A DNA stretch of 64,000 nucleotides, taken from NCBI GenBank assembly GCA_963995525.1, contig OZ023213.1:53902622-53966621 (forward strand), read 5' to 3'. Origin of the DNA: Escarpia spicata. Taxonomy: Eukaryota > Annelida > Polychaeta > Sabellida > Siboglinidae. The position numbers and the translations under genes were made by a program. Numbering within the stretch: the first letter of the stretch is position 1; each line of letters begins with the position of its first letter. The notes under the pieces are model-generated. The model was not told the origin of the DNA. It saw nothing but the letters and a program-made list of their open reading frames with translations, and searched no databases. Below, piece after piece: positions 44,144 to 56,372 of this stretch.

Positions 44144-47100
44144 AACATTCCGGTGGCCACTACAAACGTTCGATCTGTACGAGATAAGACAACCTTACTT
44201 TGTGATTGATTAATTTCAAAGAAAATAAACATTCTAGCTGTAACTGAGACCTGGCTCAGATCACATGATACACATGCATGCATTGCTTTGTATTGCATTG
44301 CAAAAAAAAAAATTATTATCATTGTTTTCTAACAATTTCCTACAATAATTCGTTTCTCTCTCCATCGCATCCCCAGTCCGTTTTCCGTTGTCATACAAAA
44401 GATATCATACACTCGTGATAATCATCGTATACGCATGCGTAAATATAATTCGAAATATATGTTTATGGGGTCACAGGAAGACGGCATATTACATGCCATG
44501 TGACCACCATGCAACACAACTTAATTTTTTAAACGGTTGTTTTGTGTATGTATACTGCTATGTTGTTGTTGCAAAATAAATTGATTTGATTTGATTTGCT
44601 GACGTTTCCCCTTTTGGTTACACCTTTCATCATCGACCACGTTTAGTCGGCCGTGGAGGTGGTGTTGGCTTTCTTATATCACAGCAGTTCAAAGTTAAAT
44701 TACATTCTAACCTTGAATACTCTAGTTTTGAGTCCATATGTGCTGAAATTTCAGATTCTTCTTTCTCCGCCCACTTTGTTTGTATATATCGCCCTCCAGG
44801 ACATCCGGCCAATTTCTTTGAAGACTTTCAGGATATGTTGGAAAACCTGGCAGTTAGTCAGTCAGAATTTTACATTCTTGGTGATTTTAATCTACATTTG
44901 GATATACCTTCTACAACTACAACTACGTTTGATGATATTCTGGCATCATTTGATTTGAAACAACATGTTACCTTTCCGACACATATACATGGCCATTGGC
45001 TTGACCTCTTGATAACCCGTTCAACTTGTAATAATATCCAAGCACCTACTGTTTCAGATGGGTTATCAGATCACCATACTGTCATTGCCAATATTAACGG
45101 TTCTATAGCCCCTTTACAATCGAAGCACAATGTATCTTACAGAGCCATTCATAGGATTGACATTACAGCTTTAATGGCTGATATCCTTATATCTGACTTT
45201 ATCACAGATAAAAAAAACACATATATTTGACTTATATGAACAGTACTGCCAAGTACTCAATGTATTACTTGACAAACATGCACCTATAACATCCAAATGG
45301 GTGTCAGAAAGGCCACCGGCTCCATGGATGACTGAAATTATGTAAAAGGCGTCGTCGTTATTTAGAGCGTGTGTGGCGCAAATCACGCCCGCCATTAGAT
45401 AGATCGCGCTTTTCTAAGCAATGTCACCTCTGTAACAGACAAATGGCTAAAGCTAAATCAGATTATTTTACAAATATGGTCATAAATAAGTCTGATAATC
45501 CGCGTCAGTTATGGAACTGCATCAATAACATTCTACACAGACGGCCTACTCCATCGCTACCTGATCATGTGTCAATTAAGTCTGTATGTGATTCGTTCTC
45601 TAGTCACTTCAAGAATAAAATCAGTATTATTCGTTCTGATTTCCCACGTCATAATATAAGTAATGTCAATGTGGACTTTCCATAAGTAAATTCTCAACTT
45701 GTATCATTTGAACCTGCAACAGTTGATGAAGTTAGGAAAATAGTTATGTCCTTCCCAAATAAATCTTGTGCACTTGATCCATTTCCAACAATACTGCTAA
45801 AAGCATGCCTCGATACACTAATTGGACCTATAACAAATATTATAAATGCATCACTTTGCTCTGGCTGTTTTTCTGATGATTTTAAATACGTCCATGTCAC
45901 ACCACTTCTTAAGAAGTCATCTCTGCCTAAACAAGACCTAAACAGTTATAGACCTATTTCTAATCTCAGCTTCATTTCCAAAATATCAGAAAAGGTTGTA
46001 GCAAGTCGTCTAAGGTCTCACATTAGCACAAACGTCTTAACTAATGTGTCACAATCAGCATATAGGCAGTTTCAATCAACAGAGACTGCCCTCTTAAAGG
46101 TTCATAATGACTTTAACTTGAACATTAATAATGGTAAAGTGACTGCACTTACCTTACTAGATCTCTCTGCCGCGTTTGACACGATTGATCACGGCATTCT
46201 CATTGAACGCCTATTAAAGTGGTACGGCATATCTGGCACAGCTCTAAGCTGGTTTTCTTCGTATCTAACTGATAGATACCAAACTATAAAGATTGGGAAC
46301 TGCTTTTCAGCTGCACTGCCGGCTTTATTTGGTGTTCCCCAGGGTTCTGTTCTTGGGCCTCTGCTTTTTACTCTTTGCACCACGCCACTAAGCTCTGTCC
46401 AAAGACATAACTTAGATCATCATCTTTATACTGATGATACTCAGATCTACATTTCATTGGCTACCCCGGATACAAATCGCTCCCTTAACCAACTTAATGA
46501 TTGCCTCCAAGATATCTTCCACTGGATGACTGACAGCAAGTTGAAATTAAATGCAAATAACATTGAATTGATCATTATTGGTACTCCAATGCAGCGTGAT
46601 AAACTGGATGTTTTTTCCCTACACATATTTTTAAACAGTATATCACGCCAGCAACCTCGGTGCGGAATCTAGGAGTGATCTTTGATAGTAACTTCAATTT
46701 CCGACAACATATATCTCAAATTTGTCGCTGCTGATTTGATCATATTCGTGATCTTCGCCGTATTCGCCGGTATATGTCATTTTCTGTTGCAATGACTATT
46801 GCAACAGCGCTTGTTAGCAGCAGACTTGACTATTGCAATTCCCTCCCTTATAACATCGCTAGCAAGGATATCACAAAACTTCAGCGTGTCCAAAATTGTC
46901 TAGCAAGAGTAATTTCTCGCTCTGTACCACTTTTGAAGTCTTTGCATTGGCTTCCTGTACGATATCGTATAATATTTTAGATCTGTACCATTACATACCA
47001 GGCACTGTCCAATAAGCAACCATCTTATTTGCATTTATTGCTTACTCCTGTAAGAAAACCTATCCAGCTTCGATCATCTAGTTCTGACCTACTTTTTGTT

Positions 47101-47256
47101 CCTAGAGTCAACACTAACATTGGAACTAGGGCTTTTTCTGTTGCTGCACCAACTCTTTGGAATATGCTTCCTCTTAGTGTTAGATCAGTTGAAAATATTA
47201 CAAAATTCCGTCGTCATTTAAAAACGTATCTTTACAACCTTGCTTATCCACCGTAG
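44144..47256 (+). pseudogene. L2-like ORF2 body: endonuclease and reverse transcriptase
   Basis: Endonuclease: INILAVTETWLRSHDTHACI, then after an insertion GRGGGVGFLIS, FVCIYRPPG, FYILGDFNLHLD and LSDHHTVIANI, with a frame break near 45228. Linker: CNRQMAKAKSDYFTNMV. Reverse transcriptase: VTPLLKKSSLPKQDLNSYRP, LLDLSAAFDTIDHGILIERL, GVPQGSVLGPLLF and LYTDDTQIY (Thr in place of the usual Ala, aspartates kept, about 46427-46436). The C-terminal region after 46672 is in other frames (DYCNSLPYNIASKDI, GTRAFSVAAPTLWNMLPLSV) and ends at 47256. Stops near 45683 and 46670 also interrupt it. Confidence 0.87.
44283..44604 (+). mobile_element. 0.3-kb insertion with (ATTTG)n tail inside the endonuclease
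   Basis: Removing this stretch restores continuous endonuclease reading across HACI and the following Ala-Asp-Val. The junctions share TTGCT. The insert starts near an A-rich run and ends AAAATAAATTGATTTGATTT, with ATTTG repeats as its tail. It is either a SINE or a 5'-truncated LINE; no coding sequence is recognised. Confidence 0.65.
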
Positions 47257-47429
47257 CTCCCTAGCGCCTTGACCCATCTGTTGACAACTGGAAAACTACT
47301 TATGGATTTTTAGATTTACCAACCCTTTTGTTTTGATGCGCCTCTGAGCTTGGTTTCCAAGGATTTAGGCGCAATAGAAGTTATCTTATTATTATTATTA
47401 TTATTGGCATCAGATATACTGGATTTATA

Positions 47430-48030
47430 TCCGCATCATATGTTGCATTTATATCCCTGTTATTGTTGTCAGTCATTGTTTATAGTTTGTTGAAGTCAGC
47501 GTGTTCACGGATTTGAATTGGAGAGGATTTTTCTGTTTTCTTTACGTAGATGATGCTGCGACTTTCTGTTTTGCATGACTTCTGTTCGTTTCTCGGTGGT
47601 CGGGTTGTTCCGTCTCGGCGTTGGGGCAGGTCGTGTATCGCTGTGATTTCTACCTCCGGAATGTCGCCGTGTAACTTGTCATGAGCGAAGTAATGAACTT
47701 CTGTTTCATTGTTGCAATCTCCCCACTCGATTGTTCGGCTGGGGTGGTCGTTCTGGTGTTTGGTCGAGATGCTGCAGTGTGGACGAAAGAGTGGAGATTT
47801 AGGCTTTGAGTTTGAGTGCTGCTCGAGGTTGTTCACGGCCGTTTCTAGGGTTTCTACACGCGTGCTCAGTTGACTTATCTGTTCATCTTTTGCTTTCAGC
47901 ATCTGCATGAGATTGGCCAGTTGTTTTTCGTATTTTCGTTTTCATGTCGTCAAATGTTTTACATATGTGGTTAAGTGATTGTTTATTTTCGAAAATATCA
48001 GAGTCGGTGTGTTTCGGCACCATCTTGTTA
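47430..48030 (-). pseudogene. LINE ORF1 fragment (coiled coil plus RRM-like), own family
   Basis: On the minus strand MVPKHTDSDIFENKQSLNHI and KTFDDMKTKIR lead into LKAKDEQISQLSTRVETLET (coiled coil), VNNLEQHS, and later EVEITAIHDLPQRRDGTTRP, IYVKKTEKSSPIQIREH and DFNKL. The AIHDLP and ILIREHL-type phrases belong to L1-like ORF1 proteins. Frameshifts near 47910 and 47800 break it. No ORF2 is attached on this side; its 3' end meets the tail of family B. Confidence 0.65.
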
Positions 48031-48149
48031 TTTATCAACCAAACCAAAGCTTATTATTGCCTAGTAGGCCTAAGTGCGGACTCTATCTAAAGGAAAACGT
48101 TTTGTAAAGTCTATAAGCCTAAGACTTCCCTATAATAAAAAAGCAAAAA

Positions 48150-48440
48150 GGTAAGTTCTTATAGAGCGCGGAATCCAGTCCTCGGGACAACTCAAAGAGC
48201 TATTACACTTGACTCCCGGGCAGACCTGTTCAATTGAAGACCATCTCGACTTCCCTGGGAAGCATCCGGCCACGCTGCAATTAATGCACGAAGACTATTC
48301 ATACACAAATATCTGCCACTGTATGTAGCAAATGTAAATTGAACGAACTTGCCTAAGGTTTGACACCGCAGCATAGGATTAGAACCCGGTTTATCTCGGT
48401 CGAGAGCCCGAAGCTGTGGTCACTGCACCAATGCGCTCCA
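48150..48440 (-). mobile_element. tRNA-headed SINE, second copy
   Basis: It matches the SINE at 32908-33242 in order: GTAAGTTCTTATA, GGGCAGACCTGTTCA, CCACGCTGCAATTAATGC, GAAGACTATTCATAC, then the tRNA-like head (ACCCGGTTTATCTCGGTCGA, CACTGCACCAATGCGCTC). Box B is mutated. Confidence 0.85.
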
Positions 48441-48994
48441 TGTCATCGTGTCCTATGAAGCGTGTACCTTTGGATATGGAATGTTAAATCTTGTTAAATA
48501 CCCAAAACCAACACACACAGGCGGCGAATTTCGACAAATGACCGCCCCATCGCCTTCAAATCCAATCAAATTTTGTGTAACTCATTACCATACGTACAAT
48601 ACAAATCAAATTAAGACAAATCATTTATAATAACATAATGAGCACAACAAGGAAAGAACTTTTTATAATGTTATACTCCCTATTGTATATTTCAATGTAA
48701 ATATCATTATATTGAGAAAAAAACAGCGTTCAGTAGTAGAATACATAATTGTGATTGAAAACTACGTTCTATATTAACATCATTGTGTAAGATGAATTAC
48801 TTAAGTAAACATGTGTAACTAATTATTGAATAAGTCATAAACTTAAGTATTGTGCTGAAATAATTCCAAATAATAGCACCCTTATTTCTTATAGAGTGAT
48901 AAAGCAACCTCGTTTCTTATAGTCTTATTTCTAAAGTAGCCTTGGATATATGAATTTGTGCATATTGTCTTGTATTATAACTGATCACTTTGCA
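48441..48994. other. No gene recognised
   Basis: AT-rich sequence. A single TCTTGTTAAA at 48488 is a possible trace of a family A tail. Confidence 0.4.
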
Positions 48995-49205
48995 CAACAC
49001 ATGTGCTCGAAAGAGTACAGATGAGAGGGACTAATATGAATCCAGAACTGAGAGATCTCGGTTATGAAACACGCCTAAGAGAATGTGGTTTAATAACACT
49101 AGAAACAAAGGTATTAAGAAAGAATCAGTTAGGAGTTGCAAATACATTAACTTGTTATGAAAATATTGATATAATTATTTGTTCTCAGCTAATAAAGATA
49201 AAAAC
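48995..49205 (+). pseudogene. Diverged CR1-like ORF2 C-terminal fragment
   Basis: LERVQMRGTNMNPELRDLGY, ETRLRECGLITLETK, then CYENIDIIICSQL parallel the family A C-terminus (LERVQRRATKM, LRDLSYEIRLKKCGLTTLET, GYENID) at roughly 55-60% identity by eye. It is a relative of family A rather than a copy. It breaks off at the start of the 46-bp minisatellite. Confidence 0.7.
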
Positions 49206-49950
49206 ACAAAGTAACATTATTAGGTTTATGTTTTGATGTACCTACAACATATAAAAGTAGCATTATTTGGTTTATGTTTTGATGTACCTACAACATATAA
49301 AAGTAACATTATTTGGTTTATGTTTTGATGTACCTACAACATATAAAAGTAACATTATTTGGTTTATATTTTGATGTACCTACAACATATAAAAGTTACA
49401 TTATTTGGTTTATGTTTTGATGTACCTACAACATATAAAAGTAACATTATTTGGTTTATGTTTTGATGTACCTACAACATATAAAAGTAACATTATTTGG
49501 TTTATGTTTTGATGTACCTACAACATATAAAAGTAACATTATTTGGTTTATGTTTTGATGTACCTACAACATATAAAAGTAACATTATTTGGTTTATGTT
49601 TTGATGTACCTACAACATATAAAAGTAACATTATTTGGTTTATGTTTTGATGTACCTACAACATATAAAAGTAACATTATTTGGTTTATGTTTTGATGTA
49701 CCTACAACATATAAAAGTAACATTATTTGGTTTATGTTTTGATGTACCTACAACATATAAAAGTAACATTATTTGGTTTATGTTTTGATGTACCTACAAC
49801 ATATAAAAGTAACATTATTTGGTTTATGTTTTGATGTACCTACAACATATAAAAGTAACATTATTTGGTTTATGTTTTGATGTACCTACAACATATAAAA
49901 GTAACATTATTTGGTTGATGTTTTGATGTACCTACAACATATAAAAGCAG
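49206..49950. repeat. 46-bp minisatellite, 16 units
   Basis: The unit is AAAAGTAACATTATTTGGTT followed by TATGTTTTGATGTACCTAC and AACATAT. Units are nearly identical, with single-base variants in the first, fourth, fifth and last, which implies recent expansion. Confidence 0.96.
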
Positions 49951-50270
49951 TACAGAAGATACATAAATTGGCAAGTAACAATTTAATCATCTATGTCATC
50001 AAAACAATACTTAAACTGAAGTAAAACAAATATTGTGGACAAAATGCTTTTTTTGCGTTTTCCTTCACAATTCCCTTGTATTTTATCCAGTGGTGATAAT
50101 AGAAAGATTATATAAGTATTGCCGTACTCGAAATGTTATTACGAACAACATTTGTTATACAACTTTAAGATCCAATCAGTTGATTTGACTGTAGGACACC
50201 AGTTTTGAATAGCTTGATTTCCGCTTGAAAATGGCGTCCAAAAAGGTAACAAGCTCCGCTTCTGAAATGT
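49951..50270. other. No gene recognised
   Basis: AT-rich spacer between the minisatellite and the next LINE fragment. Confidence 0.4.
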
Positions 50271-50274
50271 TTAT

Positions 50275-51180
50275 TATTATCAGTCAGTGGCCTATATGTT
50301 AATGATATTCCCTCGGTTGTTCAATGCAAACGTCTTTTATATGCTGACGATTCGGCTCTCATAGTTTCAGAAAAGAACACCCATCAAATCGAAGAAAGAC
50401 TTTCTTCAGAGCTTGAGGCTGCCAGAGAATGGCTGATAAACAACGAACTGTCACTTCATCTAGGAAAAACTGAATCCATCCTGTTTGAGTCAAAACGTAA
50501 ACTACACACATGTATTTAAATCCTGGTGAAATGTGCTGGCAACACATTGACATGTCAGACGCGTGTGAACTACTTAGGTGAATATTTAGATCAGTCACTA
50601 ACTGGAGAAGGAGTGGTTGAGAAGATAATTGATAAATCACATGCCAAATTAAAGTTATTGTACAGGCAAACAAGAAATGTCACCATGAAAACATGTTGAC
50701 CTGTGCCTTAATACAATGTCAATTTGACTATGCCTGTTCATTGTGATTCTCCGGTTCAACTAAGTAATATACAGCTAGACTACAATGTACCCAGAATAAG
50801 GTAATCCGGTTCCTTCTTAATGCACCAATCAGAACCCATGTTGGTTTAACGGAGTTTAGACAGGTCAATGTGTTATCCGTGGAGCTACGGGTTTAACAAC
50901 TAAAATTTAACCTTGTCTATGATATTGTCAACAACAAAGCACCAAATCATTTGTCCGATTATTTCAACGTAACTTGCAAGCAGCACGATATAAATACAAG
51001 ATCTAGTATTTCGTCTCTTCATGTGCCATATGTTAAATCAATTGGTCAAACTTATTTTAATTACACAGGTAAACAGCCATGGAATGAATTGTCATATAAC
51101 ATACAAGGTGCTTCTAACAAGACTCAATTTAAATGGCTAGTGAAACAGTTTGTTCAATTATCTTAATAATCAGGAAGCCA
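50275..51180 (+). pseudogene. APE-type LINE, family F: RT palm to C-terminus
   Basis: LYVNDIPSVVQCKRLLYADD (catalytic motif at 50338-50349), NELSLHLGKTESILF, then after a stop CAGNTLTCQTRVNYLGEYLD, IIDKSHAKLKLLYRQTRN and, near the end, PWNELSYNIQGASNKTQFKW stopping at 51164. Stops and frameshifts at about 50517, 50697 and 50895 break it. It is 5'-truncated and differs in sequence from families A-D. The A-rich stretch at 51535-51550 may be its tail. Confidence 0.8.
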
Positions 51181-51559
51181 GCTTATTTGTGTACTACTTA
51201 TTATATCTTATTTTTGAGGTACCCGTATCTACTAAAACATTGGGTATTGAGATATCTTACAAATCAGGCGAGAAGCTCTTTTACAAATAGCATCATTTTT
51301 AATGTCTAATCAACTGTATTTTGCTAAATTATCTTAATAATCTGGACTCTACTGGAGGATAGCTATTTAATTTATTTTTAATTGTTATTGTTGTCGCATC
51401 TTAAGTTGTAAAAAGTGTATATTGTAAGATCTGGTATTATGTATATATAGTAGGTGAGCTGGTTTTTCAAATGACTTAATAACCAGGAGGTAATCTCCTT
51501 TACAATATCATCAGTATTTATGCATTTTGACGAAGAAAAATAAAATAAAAAATTCCATC

Positions 51560-52282
51560 AGTTCTAGCAACTGAATGTGAGGAAAGGAGAAAAGACCGCA
51601 TATAATATTTGAAGAACACGTCAAATAACGAGAAGCGCGAAACATACAGAGCCAAGAACAGACTAGTGAAGAAGACAATACGAATTCACAAGAGAAAAGA
51701 GCTTGAGGGCATAGACTGAACATATGGAACAGGTCTTCAAGAAAAAACAATGTGCATAGCCTGTTCAGAAACGTGCGAAAACTTAATAACAAGTCTCGCA
51801 AACATCTAACGGCTGCTGCAAAAGATACTGAGGGAAATCTGAAAACGGCTCCAGCAGAGGTATTAAGATGTTGGGAAATCTACTTCCAGAAACATCTTCA
51901 TACAAACTGGTCAAGAACAGAGGAAGCGGTTGACAACATTCCAGATTACATGCCTGGACCAATTAAAACTCCGTTCTCTTACGAAGAGATACTGAAAACT
52001 GGTGCGAAGTCAAGGAAATCAAGGAAATCAAGGAAATCAAGGAAACACTTGGCGCAGATTGCATATCCTGCGGGTATGCTGGCGACACAACACTAATATC
52101 TACTATGATCGAAAACTACAACTTGCAACTCAAGAGCTTCAAGCTGCCTGACACAAATGGGATATAAAAATCAAACTCTCCAAATGCAATATTATCATCT
52201 CTTCAGACAAACATATCCTAGAAAATGAAGAATTCGAGACAGTGAGAGAGTCTCTTGCTAGGTAGCGTAGACCTTCTACAGA

Positions 52283-52372
<90 letters not shown>

Positions 52373-52910
52373 GAGACGTTGAAAGGCGAATGGTCTTAGC
52401 ATCATAAGGCTATGATAGACGCAGAAATAGCATATTTATAAACAGAAGCATCTCAATAAGAATGAAAGCTATCTATTGTTCACAAACTTGGACACTACGA
52501 TCACATCGCAAGAGATGCAGTCTCTTGAATTTTTTTAGATGCATTACCTGCAGACTATCAGAGGTGTTACTAGGGCAGATAGATTATTAAATAGTCAGAT
52601 CAGAGGGGAGATATTCACCCCTCAATCCATCTCAGATGTCATCAGACATAGAAGACTTCGGTCGTTTGGACATATCTGCCGTATGCCAAACGAAAACCTC
52701 GTAAAATAGCTTTCAAGGAACACATTAAAGGACACAGAAAAAATTGAAGGCAGCGGAAGAGGTGGATTGACCAAGTTAGACAGGACACTGGGCTTCCGCT
52801 TTTAACAGCAGAGCGTTGTGATCTAGACAGAACAAAATGCAGGGGTGTTACTTCCAGGAAAATTGCGAGGGTTGGACTTGGCATTGGCATTTAAGTCAAG
52901 TCATCCCTCA
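51560..52910 (+). pseudogene. RTE/Jockey-like LINE ORF2 fragment, family G, with internal deletion
   Basis: NNKSRKHLTAAAKDTEGNLK and CWEIYFQKHL come from the endonuclease-RT linker. Most of the RT palm is missing, and at 52075-52086 the catalytic motif reads YAGD in place of YADD, followed by TTLISTMIENYNLQ. A GA microsatellite (52282-52370) interrupts the thumb region between SVVPSTE-like and VERRMVLAS-like coding. The C-terminal part reads RRLRSFGHICRMPNENLV and KRWIDQVRQDTGLPLLTAER. A nine-base CAAGGAAAT repeat lies at 52012-52047. It is non-functional. Confidence 0.7.
52282..52370. repeat. (GA)n microsatellite inside a LINE fragment
   Basis: About 88 bp of GA with two T interruptions, embedded in the coding sequence of family G. 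Confidence 0.95.
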
Positions 52911-53397
52911 ATCCGTTCTTTACCTTTGCGTGTCCCTCTTCACAAAACCTGGCATTTACAGACGACAGTGGTGGATGCTCATGTATGACATTGGAACCTA
53001 GCTGCAATTTAATTGGTTTCATGCGCATTCTTTTTCAACACTTCTAGCAGACACTGTGGCATCATTCTTATCATCAAATATCTTATAAAATAATGGTGGG
53101 AACAGCATTGATCATAATGAAAAAACCGCACAAAACGTTTGGATGCATTGATTGCGTGTTAATCATTCGGCATCAAGAGCACTGATACGTAGTCTATTCA
53201 ATAGTGCCCTCTGTTGATTCCGCACGAGAATTTCAACGAGATTTCACGATTCTTTTCGATGTGGCGCCCACTACGGATAATCATTGTGCATAATTATAAA
53301 TACCTATGCACAACCCATCGCACGCTAGAAAGTGACGCTGTTCAAGTGATTTTCAAACACTTTATTTATTGATTTTTATATCAATATTGATGTATGT
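52911..53397. other. No gene recognised
   Basis: AT-rich sequence without recognised features. Confidence 0.4.
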
Positions 53398-53620
<223 letters not shown>

Positions 53621-53877
53621 AACACAAATAAAGATATATATTTGTTCATTTTGGTATCTCATAAAACGTCCTTTGACAATCCAAATAACTCCGCAACTTT
53701 ACAATCAGCTATACATGTTTTTACCACCTGTTTCGTGAAGTTATATCAGTTGACTCCACACGAGTGTTAGCCAGTATGAAATGAAGATCAAAACGTTACA
53801 TCTTGGGGAAACGTTTAAAAAAATCTACCGGTATAATAATTATTCATTCTACCATTTGCGAACACATGTTTAGTGTG

Positions 53878-54297
53878 ATTTAAGAAGATTTAACAAGATT
53901 GCCTTCCAGAAAATTAACTCTAGATGGCAGGTGGACAAGGAAGTCCAATACTTTTTATCTACGTGTATCCCGCCCTTTTTAGTTGTGTGTCGAATCCTAT
54001 TCACGCTACTAGCGCCAACACAATCCGGAGATAATCTGTTCCATTCATTTACAATCCTTTGTGAGAATGAGAACTGTCTTATATCTAATCTACACTGCTC
54101 GTTTACTAATGTAACTTCATGTCCTCTGGTCCTTCTATCTTTCTTAACTGAGAAAGAAATAATTATATCCATATTTTCATAACCATTCAATATTTTAAAC
54201 ACTTCTAGCTGATCTCCTCTCAATCTCCTGGTCTCTAGTGTTGTTAAACCACATTTGTTTAGGCGTATTTCGCAACTAAGATTCCTCAGTTTTGCTA
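53878..54297 (-). mobile_element. CR1-like LINE, diverged family A copy (A5)
   Basis: It carries the family A 3' end: the TTTAACAAGATT tail at 53880, then minus-strand coding for RGDQLEVFKILNGYEN, FSVKKDRRTRGHE, FSFSQRIVNEWNRLSPDCVG and a frameshift just before the end. About 15-20% divergence from A3 by eye. It is 5'-truncated near 54297. Confidence 0.85.
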
Positions 54298-55379
54298 CCT
54301 GCGTGATTATCTGGATATGGAGTTTATAAGTATGGGGATTTGCTAGTTACTGGGGAGGCAACGGCGCTAGGTCGGTATAACCGAGTCAGTTAATTGTCAG
54401 CGATAGAACTACCGGAGCGTAGCCACTAATGCACCGATGCGTGTCGACCTCGAACTCCGGGTCAACTTGTAGAGCGGGAGCGTTGGTGTAAGCAGGCTTC
54501 TAGATGGGAGTAGTTGATTGATTAAGTTCTCACCAATGGACAACTCTACGTAAGTGTTGCGTCGATTTAGCTCTTGTGAAGGACAGGAGCGTCTCTACAA
54601 CTATTCAGTTAAACAGGGTTTGACTTGTAGGTAGTACAAGACCAAGGCGTGTTTAACGGCTGTAGGTATGCATGTGGACGAAGGTGTTATTACTGTCAAT
54701 GGTGGGGGTCACTCACCAAGGGAAGTTTTAGTTGTATTTATCCAAAGTGTACCTGTAGTATTGTCAATCCATTCGAAAATTTACCTGGTTCAAAGTGTGA
54801 GCAATTATAGTGATTTAATTAAAGTGTGTTAATTAAATAATGTTGTCTGCGTGACGAAGGGCACACGCGTTGATTGCCTGCTTTCCGTTAGTCACCTATG
54901 ACTTCGACCCGTCCCCTCGGTTCACACGAGTCTCTTCAACAATTTATGTTCAACAATTAATTTTCGCGATCATGATACTACTGCAGTAATGCATTCAGTA
55001 ACATAAGTAGGCGATTTACCTGGTGTGAGGATTAGAAATTTTTTGCAAATAATCAGATCGTTGTCAGTTACCATAATTATTATCTAATTAATACACCAAG
55101 TGGCCATGGTAACTACCCACTGTTTCAACTCGTGACGGCAGAACTGGATATTCTATAGACATATGTAATGTTTCTTTATGGCATGCAGACAAATAAATAA
55201 TAAACATTATAATACATAATAATAATCACGATTCACAGAAGAGTTTTCTTCGAAAATTATGAACAAAGTGTAGTTTAAACTATAAAATTACACGTGGACC
55301 AGAATGTGTGGACGACTCATATTCGGGTGTGCCCCCCCCCCTCCATAAGACTCGACGACTCCACAAAGCCAAATTCAGG
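54298..55379. other. Unassigned sequence, first half GC-balanced
   Basis: 54298-54960 has a different composition from its flanks (many CG, GGAGCG, CCGAG words) and no ORF over 60 codons. It could be a solo LTR or part of the neighbouring Polinton-like element, but no terminal motifs were confirmed. 54960-55379 is AT-rich. Confidence 0.35.
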
Positions 55380-55380
55380 T

Positions 55381-55455
<75 letters not shown>

Positions 55456-55460
55456 TTTAC
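55380..55460. repeat. (GT)n microsatellite
   Basis: A GT run with one GAGT and one AT interruption. Confidence 0.95.
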
Positions 55461-55639
55461 GCGTAGAATGTGATTAGAGTCACGTGGTACGGTTGATTAC
55501 AATCGCAGGAGAGAGAAGCTTAAACTAGACAAGAGAGTTAAGGATGTTAATACCATAACAGTTTAATCAATAATGTCAAGATTATTTTCAATTTATGAAA
55601 AAAATTGCTGCATTTTACCAAAAGGTTCATAAAACATAA

Positions 55640-56372
55640 TCAGCTACGTATTTCTTGTATGGCCTTCTTGAAGAACAGTGTGGCGTTGACTATCTTTAAC
55701 TTTAGTCGGGATTGGCTCCGCCGGTCATGAGCGCGAACGTATCCCTGCTGCGCACCAGACGTATATTGACTCTACGCCGTTGATGCGGAATTTATACTGG
55801 AGGAACAGGTCCACGTGGAGACGACCTATCATGTCGACCACGCGATTCCCAGCGATCTTGTTACGTCTGGTGACGAACTCTGCGTTGGCTGCATCGCCGG
55901 TGGCTATTTCGACGGATTCCATGCGATTGCCCGTGTCCTTGTTCCACATCTGACTCGTCAGTTGCGTCTCCTTGGCATCGTCCCCGTAACTCAGCAGCGT
56001 CTCTATGTAGACGCGGTACGGGTACGTGTTGGTCGAGGGAGTCACGAGCGTTTCGTTCAGGTAGACGTCGACCTGACTGAACATCGAATGGAGACAGTTA
56101 TTCATGGGACCGACGGGATCGGCGGCGTCGACATCGGCTCAGTCGGCACGGGTCACCTTCACTTGAACGTGTAGCATCGTGCTGGCGAGATCCAGGTAAT
56201 CGTCTCCCGATCCGGGTACGACGAATTCTATCGGTCCGCCCGATTCGAGCGAGGACATGGTTTGATGTTGTATCGTGTGGCTATCGATGATGCTGGTCTG
56301 AGTCGGATGCACGGTGAAGAGATCGAGCTCGCTTTTGACCCCCTCACACGATTGTTTATGTACGAAAGCCAT
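55640..56372 (-). pseudogene. F54H12.2-like structural protein of the Polinton-like element, broken
   Basis: I place the start at the ATG at 56372 (MAFVHKQSCEGVKSELDLF), because from there it matches the usual beginning of this family; the frame is open further upstream to 56489. TSIIDSHTIQHQTMSSLESG, GPIEFVVPGSGDDYLDL and LHVQVKVTRAD follow, then a TGA at 56139, SMFSQVDVYLNETLV, TYPYRVYIETLLSYGDDAKE, QLTSQMWNKDT and LHVDLFLQYKFRINGVE. A frameshift near 55770 moves the reading to NIRLVRSRDTFALMTGG, and similarity ends near 55640. The family is annotated only as uncharacterised F54H12.2-like and is considered capsid-like. This copy is inactive. Confidence 0.75.

Larger units (their letters stand above)
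43853..47405 (+). mobile_element. L2-like LINE, family B, long copy (B2)
   Basis: An N-terminal hydrophobic leader with a 2A-like motif (43853-44143), an endonuclease split by an insertion (44283-44604), a reverse transcriptase (45240-47256) and a 3' UTR hairpin (GCGCC 47338-47342, GGCGC 47368-47372), then a TTATTATTA tail to 47405. Layout and RT sequence (HHLYTDDTQIYIS, TTPLSSV) are those of L2-type elements. Several stops and frameshifts make it inactive. Confidence 0.88.

Noticed and set aside
49206..49950. CRISPR array
   Set aside because: The 46-bp units are head to tail without unique spacers, in a eukaryotic context. The same holds for the 40-bp and 51-bp arrays.
54298..54960. Solo LTR
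   Set aside because: Composition and a CG-rich start suggested it, but I could not find TG...CA ends with a target duplication or a second copy.
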